From NCBI GenBank assembly GCA_013200995.1, contig CP053688.1, forward strand, positions 4,836,001-4,900,000: a stretch of 64,000 nt of DNA. The letters are read 5' to 3'. Shown here one piece after another: positions 56,439-64,000 of this stretch. Each line of letters begins with the position of its first letter. Within the stretch, counting starts at the first letter, position 1. The notes beneath the pieces are model-generated. The model saw only the letters and a program-made list of their open reading frames with translations, ran no database searches and had not been told where the DNA came from. Origin of the DNA: Arthrobacter citreus (GTDB lineage: Bacteria > Bacillota > Bacilli > Bacillales > Bacillaceae_G). Made by a program: the position numbers and the translations under genes.

Positions 56439-58100
56439 GTGGATAACTCGAATCAGGATCTACAAACAAAAGTAGAAAAACTTGAAGAAGAAGTTAAAGA
56501 AATGAAGAAGCAAATTGAATTTCTTTTACATTCAAATGAATCTTCAAATATGGCTAAACAAGTAAATCAACATAAAGTAAGTAGTGCTAGACCACAAAAA
56601 ACACCGGTATATAAGCAACCTGAAAAAAGAGTCGAAATTGAAAAGGTTGATTATGAGGCACTTATTTTTCAAAAATGGTTACCAAGATTTTTTATATTTA
56701 TTTTTATTCTTGGGGTGATGTGGGGATTTAAGGCAGCATCGGATTATGGTGTTTTAAATAAGTACGCTAAAGTTGGAATAGGATTTATTATTGCAATCGC
56801 TTTATACTGGTATGGAAATAGACAAATGATTAAAAAACGTGTAACACTTGGTCAATCGTTAATTGGTGGTGTATTGCCAGTACTGTTTTTAACGACGTTT
56901 GCTATGCATCATTTATATCAAATGATTGGTTCAACAATGGCTTTAACATTATTAATTGTTTGGGTATGCGTTGGGTTTTATTCAATGGATAAATACAAAT
57001 CAGAAGTAATTGGAATGATCAGTATAATAGGGGCTGTATTCGTACCTTACTTAGTTAAAAGTAATTCACCAAACTATTTATTTTTTTCAATCTATGAAAC
57101 AGCAATTTATTTATGCTTCATGTTTTATGCGACAGTTAAGAAGTATAAATTTATCTATTTCTCATCCGTTATTTTACTACATCTATCTTACTTAATTGTG
57201 GCTCTATTTAATTTGAGTATGAATGGTTTTAATTATTTTGCAATTAGTATAATCGTTCAACATATTAGTTTGCTAGTTTTATTGTTACAATCTAAGATTG
57301 CAATTAGAAAACAAATATTAATACTTCACACTAGTTTTATTTTAACAATAGGATGGGTTTTTAGCGCTTATGAAGACCAGACAAGAACAACAATATTGAT
57401 TTTATTTTGTGTAGGATATTTATTGTTAAGTATTTTATATAAGAAGAAATCAGATCTTTTCTTTGCATTTTCAACGAATTTTCTTTTAGCTTTTGCATTC
57501 TTTTGCTTAGACAGCATATCAGGTGATTTATTAAAGACGGTATTAATTATTCAGGCATTACTCACTTATTTATTCTATATAAAATATCGTGATTTGTTGA
57601 AATTAATCATAGCAGCCATGACATTCATACCAGTGGGAATATCTATCTTAACCGTTCCAATCGAATCTTTATGGTCATTTGAAACAATGAACTGGTTTGT
57701 ATTAATCATTGCCCTTATTGCGATTGTCATTTTGACTTATAAGAATGGAGAAGAAAAGCAGTCTACTTTAATAAGTGGTTCATTAGTAATTACAATTATT
57801 CTCATTGCATTTGTAACACAGATTGTACAAATAATTATGCTAAATCAGTCTGATAATACAATTCGGCTATCAATTAATATAAGTTGGATCTTGCTTTCGA
57901 TCGTAGCTATGAGTCTAGGAAACCTTAAAAAGTTTAAAGTGTGGACTTATATTGGTATAGGTTTATTATTACTCACATTAGGGAAACTTGTTTTAATAGA
58001 TTTACCAAATATTACTTTATTAGTAAGAGCTGGTTTATTTATTTTGCTTGGTCTAATTGGATTAGTAATTTCTAGAATATTTTTTAAAGGAAAGCAGTAG
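56439..58100 (+). CDS. DUF2339-like polytopic membrane protein
   Basis: A 553-residue protein. Residues 1-35 form a coiled coil (DLQTKVEKLEEEVKEMKKQI). A polar linker with Pro/Lys reaches about residue 75, then a dozen or more membrane helices follow (FFIFIFILGVMWGFKAASD, VGIGFIIAIALYWYGN, LIGGVLPVLFLTTFAM, MISIIGAVFVPYL and others to the C-terminus). This layout, and the GVLPVLFLTT and GA-FVPYL motifs, fit the DUF2339 membrane family, whose function is not known. The start GTG 56439 follows AGAGGTGG; earlier GTG codons overlap that site. Confidence 0.78.
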   Translation: MDNSNQDLQTKVEKLEEEVKEMKKQIEFLLHSNESSNMAKQVNQHKVSSARPQKTPVYKQPEKRVEIEKVDYEALIFQKWLPRFFIFIFILGVMWGFKAASDYGVLNKYAKVGIGFIIAIALYWYGNRQMIKKRVTLGQSLIGGVLPVLFLTTFAMHHLYQMIGSTMALTLLIVWVCVGFYSMDKYKSEVIGMISIIGAVFVPYLVKSNSPNYLFFSIYETAIYLCFMFYATVKKYKFIYFSSVILLHLSYLIVALFNLSMNGFNYFAISIIVQHISLLVLLLQSKIAIRKQILILHTSFILTIGWVFSAYEDQTRTTILILFCVGYLLLSILYKKKSDLFFAFSTNFLLAFAFFCLDSISGDLLKTVLIIQALLTYLFYIKYRDLLKLIIAAMTFIPVGISILTVPIESLWSFETMNWFVLIIALIAIVILTYKNGEEKQSTLISGSLVITIILIAFVTQIVQIIMLNQSDNTIRLSINISWILLSIVAMSLGNLKKFKVWTYIGIGLLLLTLGKLVLIDLPNITLLVRAGLFILLGLIGLVISRIFFKGKQ

Positions 58101-58138
58101 TCCGTAATCAATAAAATCAAGTAAACAGGAGTAATTTA

Positions 58139-58645
58139 ATGTTAATCACTGAAACTAAAAATTTAATATTAATGACATTTACCGCAGACGCTATGGTTTC
58201 TGTTTTAAATGGTGAAAATGAATTAGAAATTGAAAAGCAGAATTATCGATTTGCCAGTGGATGGCCAATTCCGGTATATAAAAATCTATTTCCTTATAAA
58301 ATTTCACGTTTTCAAACGCATCCTAAAGAAGAAGAGTATGAAGGAATGATCATCCATAAAAGAGATAAGTTAATTATTGGAGACATGGGATTTAAAGGCG
58401 GTCCTGACGAAAATGGGGTAATGGAAATCGGCTATAGTATTGCGCCTAATTATCAAGGGGAAGGTTATGCTACTGAAATGGGCAAGGCTTTTTGCAAGTG
58501 GGGACTACAGAAAGCTAATGTCACAAAAATAATCGCTATTTGTTCTGTTTACAATTATGCCTCAATTAGAGTTTTAGAAAAAATGGGAATGCGTAAATTA
58601 AAAGAAGAGATTGAAAAATATTATTGGTATTTACCACGTAAATAA
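58139..58645 (+). CDS. RimJ/RimL-type GNAT acetyltransferase
   Basis: A 168-residue acetyltransferase of the Acetyltransf_3 group, which usually modifies N-termini or amino sugars. TETKNLILMTFTADA opens it; EIGYSIAPNYQGEGYATEMG contains the acetyl-CoA loop; SVYNYASIRVLEKMGMRK is the conserved asparagine-serine helix. AGGAG precedes ATG 58139, 38 bp after the membrane-protein gene, so the two may be co-transcribed. Confidence 0.83.
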   Translation: MLITETKNLILMTFTADAMVSVLNGENELEIEKQNYRFASGWPIPVYKNLFPYKISRFQTHPKEEEYEGMIIHKRDKLIIGDMGFKGGPDENGVMEIGYSIAPNYQGEGYATEMGKAFCKWGLQKANVTKIIAICSVYNYASIRVLEKMGMRKLKEEIEKYYWYLPRK

Positions 58646-58700
58646 AATAGTAGTTTTTATTTTTGTTAAATGATTAATTTTCATAAAAGAAGGTGGGCTT

Positions 58701-58907
58701 ATTCTTACAACAAGAAATGCACCAATCGTCTTTTTGGTTATAACGAAACGTGATTTCGGTCGATTCTTTTTGTACGATATGATGATTAGTGGCTTAGTAT
58801 ATGGATCGCTAAAAAAATACTACTCAAGTGATCTAATCGCATTCTTTGGTAGTTTTACGATTCCTACGATTTTAAAAAGAGTTGCTATAGTATTAGAACG
58901 CAGGTAA
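58701..58907 (+). CDS. Small membrane protein lacking a standard start codon
   Basis: A frame open from 58674 to TAA 58905-58907 reads LTTRNAPIVFLVITKRDFGR, then DMMISGLVYGSLKKY and IPTILKRVAIVLERR, which looks coding. GAAGGTGGG at 58689-58697 is a good ribosome binding site, but the codons at proper distance are ATT (58701) and CTT. The first standard start is TTG 58734, which has no site. It is either an AUU-started gene, a gene with a mutated start, or a 57-codon product from TTG. The function is unknown. Confidence 0.45.
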   Translation: MLTTRNAPIVFLVITKRDFGRFFLYDMMISGLVYGSLKKYYSSDLIAFFGSFTIPTILKRVAIVLERR

Positions 58908-58943
58908 AAAGGGATGCTCAAGCTTTTGAGCATCCCTTTTTAA
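58906..58943. terminator. Bidirectional terminator
   Basis: AAAAAGGGATGCTCAA (58906-58921) pairs with TTGAGCATCCCTTTTT (58926-58941), between convergent genes. Confidence 0.9.
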
Positions 58944-58946
58944 ATA

Positions 58947-60191
58947 TTAGCCTTGAGTTTCAGGGCTTTTTGGTTCAGTGTCCAAGCTCATTGATGGTCC
59001 AAAGAATTCATAATGAATTTGAGTATCCTTGATGCCTAATTCTTTTAAGCTTGTAATAATAGATTTTAAGAATGGTACTGGACCACATACATAATAATCT
59101 GCATTGTTTGATTTAATATTGTTTTTTAACCATTCTGTATCAATATAACCTTGCTTTTTAAAGTTGCTATTTTTAAGGTCTTCCTCAGAAGGGTTCTCGT
59201 AAACAAATGTTAAATTGTAATTTGCTAATTGTTCTTTTAATTCGTTTAGTTCATTTTCAAATGCTTGTAATTTTCCGTTTCTTGAAGCGCTTATGAAGCT
59301 AACTTGAAGATTTGGTTGACTAGCTGCAATTGATTTAGCCATGCTAATTAATGGTGTAATTCCAACTCCACCGCTAAGGAAAACAACATCTGAAGCATTT
59401 TCAGTGTTTATTGTGAAGTCTCCAGCTGGAGCAGTAAGTTCTAATGTGTCACCAACATTAACTTGATTGTGTAGATAATTTGAGAATTTTCCTAAAGGTT
59501 GATTTTCTTCAGCTTCTCTTTTAACTGAAATTCTAAAGTATTCTTTACCAGGCGCATCAGATAAACTATATTGTCTATTTGATAAGTACTCTTCACCAGG
59601 AATTTGTGAACGAACAGTAATATATTGTCCAGATAGGAAAGTAGGAACTGAAGATCCATCTTTAGGTTTTAAGTGGAATGATGTAATTACATCACTTTCT
59701 TCTACTTTATTAATTACTGTAAACTCTTTAAATTCTGACCAACCGCCTTCTTGAGTGGCAGCTTCATTATACATTTCCTTTTCAATATCAATAAACACTT
59801 GAGCTATAATTCCATAAGCTTCGCCCCAAGCACCAAGTATTTCTTCAGTTGCAGCATCACCAAGTACTTCTTTAATTGCACCAAGTAAGTGTTGCCCAAC
59901 GATTGGATAATGCTCAGCTTTAACTAAAAGACTACGGTGTTTTTGTGCTATTTGTTTTACAACAGGTATAATTGTTTCTAGTTTATCAATATTTTGAGCT
60001 GCAGCTAAAACAGTATTAGCAAGAGCGGTTTGTTGTCTACCTTTTTGTTGATTCGTATGATTGAATACATTTAATAATTCAGGATGATTTGTAAATAAAT
60101 TTTTATAGAATACGGAAGTGATCTCTGTACCTGTTACCTCTAAAACAGGAACAGTTGATTTAATAATATCGATTGTTTTTTGAGAAAGCAT
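58947..60191 (-). CDS. hmp: Flavohemoglobin, nitric oxide dioxygenase
   Basis: A 414-residue protein oxidising nitric oxide to nitrate with NAD(P)H and O2. The N-terminal globin domain has the proximal histidine in [18 protein letters not shown]. The FAD domain shows [10 protein letters not shown], and the NAD domain [13 protein letters not shown] and [12 protein letters not shown] 60191 has AGGGGG seven nt upstream; the frame extends to 60236 without a site. It is divergent from the nsrR gene, and NsrR half-sites lie in the intervening region. Confidence 0.96.
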   Translation of the reverse strand: MLSQKTIDIIKSTVPVLEVTGTEITSVFYKNLFTNHPELLNVFNHTNQQKGRQQTALANTVLAAAQNIDKLETIIPVVKQIAQKHRSLLVKAEHYPIVGQHLLGAIKEVLGDAATEEILGAWGEAYGIIAQVFIDIEKEMYNEAATQEGGWSEFKEFTVINKVEESDVITSFHLKPKDGSSVPTFLSGQYITVRSQIPGEEYLSNRQYSLSDAPGKEYFRISVKREAEENQPLGKFSNYLHNQVNVGDTLELTAPAGDFTINTENASDVVFLSGGVGITPLISMAKSIAASQPNLQVSFISASRNGKLQAFENELNELKEQLANYNLTFVYENPSEEDLKNSNFKKQGYIDTEWLKNNIKSNNADYYVCGPVPFLKSIITSLKELGIKDTQIHYEFFGPSMSLDTEPKSPETQG

Positions 60192-60227
60192 GGAAAATCC
60201 CCCTATATACATTTTAAAGTAGTATAA

Positions 60228-60287
60228 TAAATACATCTTTATCTTAGTCCTTGATATCGGTTAAAGCAATATGTTAAATACATCTTT
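60228..60287. promoter_or_regulatory. Two NsrR-type half-sites between hmp and nsrR
   Basis: TAAATACATCTTT occurs identically at 60228-60240 and 60275-60287, 47 bp apart. AAATACATCTT is the half-site of the general NsrR consensus (AAGATGYATTT and its complement). Read toward hmp it is AAGATGTATTTA, and the nearer copy lies about 40-50 bp before the hmp start codon. Confidence 0.7.
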
Positions 60288-60376
60288 TTGAACTTTTTTC
60301 GAAAAAATACATAAAAGTTTAAAAAATGTTCACAATTATGCTATGATTAATCAAAATAAATTAGTGAGGACAAGTT

Positions 60377-60820
60377 ATGCGTTTAACAACTTATTCGGAT
60401 TACTCTCTTCGTGTACTAATATTTCTATCCTCTGAACCGCGTGAAAAATTAGTTAATATAAAAGACATCGCTGAAGCCTATGGTATATCTAAAAACCATT
60501 TAATGAAAATAATCTATAATTTAGGTAAGATGGGCTATATCGAGACTATACGTGGCAGAAATGGTGGAATTCGTTTAGCTAAATTGCCAGCGGAAATAAA
60601 TATCGGAGAAATAATCCGTAAAACCGAAGAAGACTTTAATATTGTAGAATGTTTTGAGCATGGCGGTACTTGTGTTATTACGCCTGTTTGTTCTTTAAAA
60701 CATATATTTAATAACGCATTGGATCAATTTTTACAAGTTTTAGATCAATATACATTAGATGATATTGTAAAGAATAATGCGATGCTGAAAGATTATTTTT
60801 CAAGTAATACAAAAGATTAA
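60377..60820 (+). CDS. nsrR: Rrf2-family nitric-oxide-sensing repressor NsrR
   Basis: A 147-residue Rrf2 protein. MRLTTYSDYSLRVLIFLSS and IAEAYGISKNHLMKIIYNLG form the winged helix, with RGRNGGIRLA as the wing. Three cysteines for a [4Fe-4S] cluster are in VECFEHGGTCVITPVCSLKH. NO destroys the cluster and releases targets such as hmp, divergently encoded here. GAGGA precedes ATG 60377. Confidence 0.92.
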   Translation: MRLTTYSDYSLRVLIFLSSEPREKLVNIKDIAEAYGISKNHLMKIIYNLGKMGYIETIRGRNGGIRLAKLPAEINIGEIIRKTEEDFNIVECFEHGGTCVITPVCSLKHIFNNALDQFLQVLDQYTLDDIVKNNAMLKDYFSSNTKD

Positions 60821-60860
60821 ATTTTATTAAATTGATGAGCGTTTGCAATTTAAAAATACA

Positions 60861-60900
60861 AAAACCAACAAATGTTTACTTTGTTGGTTTTCTTTTTTAT
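60861..60900. terminator. Terminator between nsrR and racE
   Basis: AAAACCAACAAA (60861-60872) pairs with TTTGTTGGTTTT (60880-60891), then TCTTTTTTAT. Confidence 0.88.
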
Positions 60901-60919
60901 TGAGTTCACTTTAGAACTC

Positions 60920-61711
60920 TTATAGTTTTATATGTTTTACATTTTCCAAAGGCTCTTGGAACAAAGAGGAAGCTATTTTACTAAAAACGATTGGATCTCC
61001 AGTTGTATAAAATTCATGTATAGTGTTTTCGGAATTAGATAAAATATTTTGTTGATCGAGTATTGCACTGACTTCTAATGCTGTTTCATCGCCTGAGCTG
61101 ATGAGTTGAATAGAAGGACCCATCACCTTTTGAATGATTGGGCTTAATAAAGGGTAGTGCGTACATCCAAGTATTAGTGTATCAATAGTTGAATCTAAAA
61201 GTGGGGTAAGAGTTTGTTTAACAATCTCAAATATTTCAGGTTTATTGTAGTCCCCATTTTCGACGATTCCAGCAAACTCTGGACAAGCCAAACCTTTAAT
61301 TATCACTTTGTCATTAATTCGTTTTAGTGCGCCATGATAGGCTTTACTATTTATAGTAGCATTCGTACCAATTACACCGATTTGATCGTTTTGTGTTAAT
61401 TTTATTGCAGCTCTGGCACCAGGGTGCACAACACCTATTACTGGGATTTGAAGTTTTTCTCTCATTTCACTTAATACTACTGAAGTGGCAGTATTGCAGG
61501 CGATGACTAACATTTTTATGTCTTTTTCTAAAAGAAAATTAGTCATTTCCCAAGTGAATTCCCTGATCTCCTCATATGGTCGTGATCCATATGGACATCT
61601 AGCAGTATCGCCTAGGTATACTATATCTTCCTTAGGTAATTGTCTTATAATTTGTTTGGCAACTGTTAAGCCCCCAACTCCTGAGTCAATGACTCCGATT
61701 GGTTTATTCAA
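60920..61711 (-). CDS. racE: Glutamate racemase
   Basis: A 263-residue cofactor-independent racemase supplying D-glutamate for peptidoglycan. [18 protein letters not shown] is the N-terminal substrate loop; the catalytic cysteines are in [11 protein letters not shown] and [29 protein letters not shown] is also conserved. The start is TTG 61711, six nt after GAGGGGA. Its neighbour in B. subtilis, gerE, is not seen here. Confidence 0.96.
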   Translation of the reverse strand: MNKPIGVIDSGVGGLTVAKQIIRQLPKEDIVYLGDTARCPYGSRPYEEIREFTWEMTNFLLEKDIKMLVIACNTATSVVLSEMREKLQIPVIGVVHPGARAAIKLTQNDQIGVIGTNATINSKAYHGALKRINDKVIIKGLACPEFAGIVENGDYNKPEIFEIVKQTLTPLLDSTIDTLILGCTHYPLLSPIIQKVMGPSIQLISSGDETALEVSAILDQQNILSNSENTIHEFYTTGDPIVFSKIASSLFQEPLENVKHIKL

Positions 61712-61947
61712 AAAATCCCCTCATTTTAATCATAATTTGATGATGTAGTATATTCGATATTCAAGTAAGATTTTACTATAAGAAATGATATTTTTGTTTA
61801 ATAATCTCATTTAAAATATGACAAAATCTTCTCGTTAAATAGCTTGTATTAACAGACTATTAAAACAATTAAACTCAAGTTAAAAATAGTTCGTAAATTC
61901 AATCATTATCTGTTATATTTATGATGAAAAGTTTATATGAGAAAAAT

Positions 61948-62036
61948 GTGGAGGTGCCAGTGTTGCTGGCTGAGATAGCATCCTTAAGATGTTGACTCTT
62001 AGAACCTGATCTGGGTGATGCCAGCGTAGGGAACAG
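61948..62036 (+). ncRNA. TPP riboswitch (thi box)
   Basis: GCTGGCTGAGATAGCATCC at 61964 on is the pyrimidine-sensing helix. GAACCTGATCTGGGTGATG then CCAGCGTAGGGAA near 62002-62033 is the pyrophosphate-sensing part with the thi-box consensus. With thiamine pyrophosphate bound, the following terminator should form and shut off the transport operon. Confidence 0.96.
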
Positions 62037-62070
62037 TATCTCTTTTTAGATATGTTTTTTACAGCGCATT

Positions 62071-62106
62071 AACGTCCGGGTTACTATCCGGGCGTTTTCT
62101 TTTTGT
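62071..62106 (+). terminator. TPP riboswitch-controlled terminator
   Basis: AACGTCCGG (62071-62079) pairs with CCGGGCGTT (62088-62096), one G-T pair, then a T-rich run. Confidence 0.82.
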
Positions 62107-62137
62107 ATAAACCAAAAACAAAAGGGAGTATTAGTAA

Positions 62138-63127
62138 ATGAAAAGATTAGTAGTTTTTTTAGTAGCTATTTGTTTAATGTTAACTGGGTGTGGTCAAAGT
62201 AAAACCACGACTAGTGGAAAGGGCAAGCAATTAAAAAAGGTGACAGTCGTACTAGATTGGACACCAAATACAAATCATACGGGGCTATTTGTTGCGAAAG
62301 AAAAAGGATATTTTAAGGAACAAGGCCTTGATGTAGATATTATTAGTCCAGGAGAAACAGGAGCAGATCAATTAGTTGCTTCAGGTAAAGCGGATTTTGG
62401 CGTTTCTTATCAAGAGTCAATTACACAGGCTAGAGTTCAAAATGTACCGATTGTTTCAATTGCAGCAGTTATTCAACATAATACTTCTGGTTTTGCATCG
62501 CCTGCGAAAAAAGAAATTACGTCTCCAAAAGATTTCGTTGGAAAAACATATGGTGGATGGGGTTCACCGGTTGAAAAAGCCGTTTTAAAATCACTTATGT
62601 CAGAAGAACATGCGAATGTTAATAAGTTAAATATCGTTAATATGGGCGATGCTGATTTCTTTACAGCTGTAAAAAGAGATATCGACTTTGCTTGGATTTA
62701 TCAAGGATGGACAGGTATTGAAGCTGAGCTTCGTGGAGAGAAGTTAAATATGATTTATTTAACAGATTATAGTAAAAAACTAGATTACTATACGCCAGTA
62801 TTAGCTACAAACGAAAAAATGATTAGTAAAAACCCGAAAGTAGTAAAAGCGTTTGTTGCCGCTGCATCAAAAGGATATAATTTTGCGATTGATAACCCGA
62901 AGGAAGCTGCAGCGATTTTACTTAAAGATAATCCAGATCTAGATAAAAATTTAGTAGAAAAAAGCCAAGAGTGGTTAGCATCTAAATATAAAGACGATGC
63001 AAATCGTTGGGGTGAGCAAAAGTTAACGGTTTGGAAAAACTATGCAGATTTTTTAGCTGAAAATAAATTATTAGAAGGTAAATTTAAGCCAGAAGAAGCT
63101 TTTACAAATGAATTCTTACCAAAATAA
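62138..63127 (+). CDS. thiY: Thiamine-pyrimidine ABC transporter substrate-binding lipoprotein
   Basis: A 329-residue NMT1/THI5-like binding protein. The signal peptide ends in lipobox [23 protein letters not shown] is the conserved start of HMP-precursor-binding proteins; [17 protein letters not shown] and [11 protein letters not shown] line the pyrimidine pocket. It should capture formylaminopyrimidine or hydroxymethylpyrimidine for thiamine salvage. GGGAG precedes ATG 62138. First gene of a TPP-controlled operon. Confidence 0.92.
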   Translation: MKRLVVFLVAICLMLTGCGQSKTTTSGKGKQLKKVTVVLDWTPNTNHTGLFVAKEKGYFKEQGLDVDIISPGETGADQLVASGKADFGVSYQESITQARVQNVPIVSIAAVIQHNTSGFASPAKKEITSPKDFVGKTYGGWGSPVEKAVLKSLMSEEHANVNKLNIVNMGDADFFTAVKRDIDFAWIYQGWTGIEAELRGEKLNMIYLTDYSKKLDYYTPVLATNEKMISKNPKVVKAFVAAASKGYNFAIDNPKEAAAILLKDNPDLDKNLVEKSQEWLASKYKDDANRWGEQKLTVWKNYADFLAENKLLEGKFKPEEAFTNEFLPK

Positions 63128-63139
63128 GGAGGAGTAAAA

Positions 63140-63430
63140 ATGAAAACTACATTAATGAGTGTTCAAATAATACCAAAAACAAATAATATTGAGGATGTCA
63201 TTCCCGCAGTCGATGAAGCGATTAAAATTATTGATGAATCAGGTGTGAAATATCAAGTACAGCCATTGGAAACAACAATGGAAGGTGATTTGAATGAATT
63301 ATTACAAGTTGTTCAAAAAATGAATGAAAGAATGATCGAAATAGGTTGCCATAATGTTATAACTCAAATGAAAATCCTTTATCAACCACAAGGGATTACA
63401 ATGGATGTGTTAACGGAGAAGTACCGTTAA
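63140..63430 (+). CDS. MTH1187/YkoF-like thiamine-binding protein
   Basis: A 96-residue ferredoxin-like-fold protein of the DUF77/MTH1187 family, some members of which bind thiamine. Segments are MSVQIIPKTNNIEDVIPAVD, IKIIDESGVKYQVQPLETT and MEGDLNELLQVVQKMNE. AGGAGG precedes ATG 63140, 12 bp after thiY. Its stop codon TAA shares its last base with the next gene's ATG. Its position between transporter components suggests it holds thiamine or its pyrimidine precursor. Confidence 0.85.
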   Translation: MKTTLMSVQIIPKTNNIEDVIPAVDEAIKIIDESGVKYQVQPLETTMEGDLNELLQVVQKMNERMIEIGCHNVITQMKILYQPQGITMDVLTEKYR

Positions 63431-64000
63431 TGAAACGAAAAAATATGAAAGGATGGCAGCCATTTGTTGTCATCCTGCTTTTTTTAATCTGTTGGCAGCT
63501 CAGTATTAAAATTTGGAAAATAGAGCCTTGGCTATTGCCAGGACCAATTGCAATCTTTAAAGAAGGAATTCATTCTTTGGATTCTTTACTTCCGCATATA
63601 ACATCTTCAATTCAATTAACGATTATCGGATTGTTAATAGGTAGCTTGCTTGGACCTTTAATAGCATTTCTATTGCATTTAATACCAGGTGTAAAGAAAG
63701 CTTTTTATCCATTATTAATTCTTTCGCAAAATGTACCAATTATTGTATTAGCACCACTTTTAATTATTTGGTTCGGGTTTGGTGTACTGCCAAAATTAAT
63801 CATTATATCGCTCGTGTGTTTTTTCCCCATAACTGTTTCAGCATTGGATGGATTTCGACAAACACCAAGTGAGTTAATAAATTATATGAAAATGGCAGGA
63901 GCATCCAAAGCACAAATTTTTTGGAAAGTTGAATTTCCGTTTTCTCTACCTTCAATCTTTTCAGGCTTAAAGATTTCAGCTACCTATAGTGTAATGGGAG
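63430..64000 (+). CDS. thiX: Thiamine-pyrimidine ABC transporter permease, 3'-truncated by window
   Basis: At least 190 residues, cut by the window end. MKRKNMKGWQPFVVILLFLI starts the first of about five visible helices. SSIQLTIIGLLIGSLLGPLI, LSQNVPIIVLAPLLIIWFGF and LIIISLVCFFPITVSALDGF follow. YMKMAGASKAQIFWKVEFPF is the EAA loop that contacts the ATPase. It belongs to the SsuC/ThiX permease group. Translation is coupled to the preceding gene by the overlapping TAATG. An ATPase gene is expected beyond the window. Confidence 0.9.
   Translation, partial: MKRKNMKGWQPFVVILLFLICWQLSIKIWKIEPWLLPGPIAIFKEGIHSLDSLLPHITSSIQLTIIGLLIGSLLGPLIAFLLHLIPGVKKAFYPLLILSQNVPIIVLAPLLIIWFGFGVLPKLIIISLVCFFPITVSALDGFRQTPSELINYMKMAGASKAQIFWKVEFPFSLPSIFSGLKISATYSVMG

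Overview
The window looks like chromosomal DNA of a low-GC, spore-forming Bacillaceae species. The main reason is the gene order of one backbone, which matches the Bacillus subtilis stretch around rnhC to racE: rnhC-zapA-cvpA-polX-mutS2, then yshE, lcfA-fadR-fadB-etfB-etfA, trxA, uvrC, lysC, yslB, sdhCAB, a YsmA-like thioesterase and racE. T-box, lysine and TPP riboswitches, FadR and Fur boxes, an Rrf2/NsrR-hmp pair and two BclA-type collagen-like spore-surface proteins all fit this. The species itself cannot be named from the sequence alone.

Left part (1 to about 15.6 kb) is accessory. It holds decayed gene remnants (a LysM-like fragment and a PspC gene with an internal stop), an acetyltransferase, and a large collagen-like exosporium-type protein. 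Three glycosyltransferase genes follow: one fused to a methyltransferase, and two tandem TPR-bearing paralogues, one of which has lost its catalytic motif. Then come a T-box-controlled argS, a Fur-box nitroreductase, an ABC-F protein (yfmM), a lipoprotein, yvbH and small membrane or DinB-like genes.

Middle part (15.6 to 37 kb): RNase HIII, cell division (zapA), DNA repair (polX, mutS2), an esterase and an acetyltransferase. These are followed by a three-gene module of a DUF1190/YgiB-like lipoprotein, an ATP-grasp ligase and a DUF350 membrane protein, then a YhaQP-like ABC exporter, an SGNH hydrolase, D-amino-acid transaminase, an SDR, and the fatty-acid degradation operon with its FadR operator.

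Right part (37 to 64 kb): a small FbpB-like gene, trxA, a MarR-MFS efflux pair, uvrC, riboswitch-controlled lysC with an internal start, yslB and sdhCAB. Between sdhB and the thioesterase gene lie a second collagen-like gene with a cysteine-rich head, a frameshifted small gene and a putative glycosyltransferase-like gene. No gerE is seen in the ysmA-racE interval; that interval instead carries T-box thrS, a DUF2339 membrane protein, hmp and nsrR. After racE the window ends in a TPP-riboswitch-controlled pyrimidine/thiamine uptake operon whose permease gene is cut by the window edge.

Most notable non-genic signal: three intergenic arrays of short A+T-rich motifs spaced about 20-21 bp, plus a second dispersed repeat family. 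Together they occupy the five long gaps between convergent genes. Two FadR-type operators, two NsrR half-sites, a Fur box and several palindromic promoters allow regulatory predictions.
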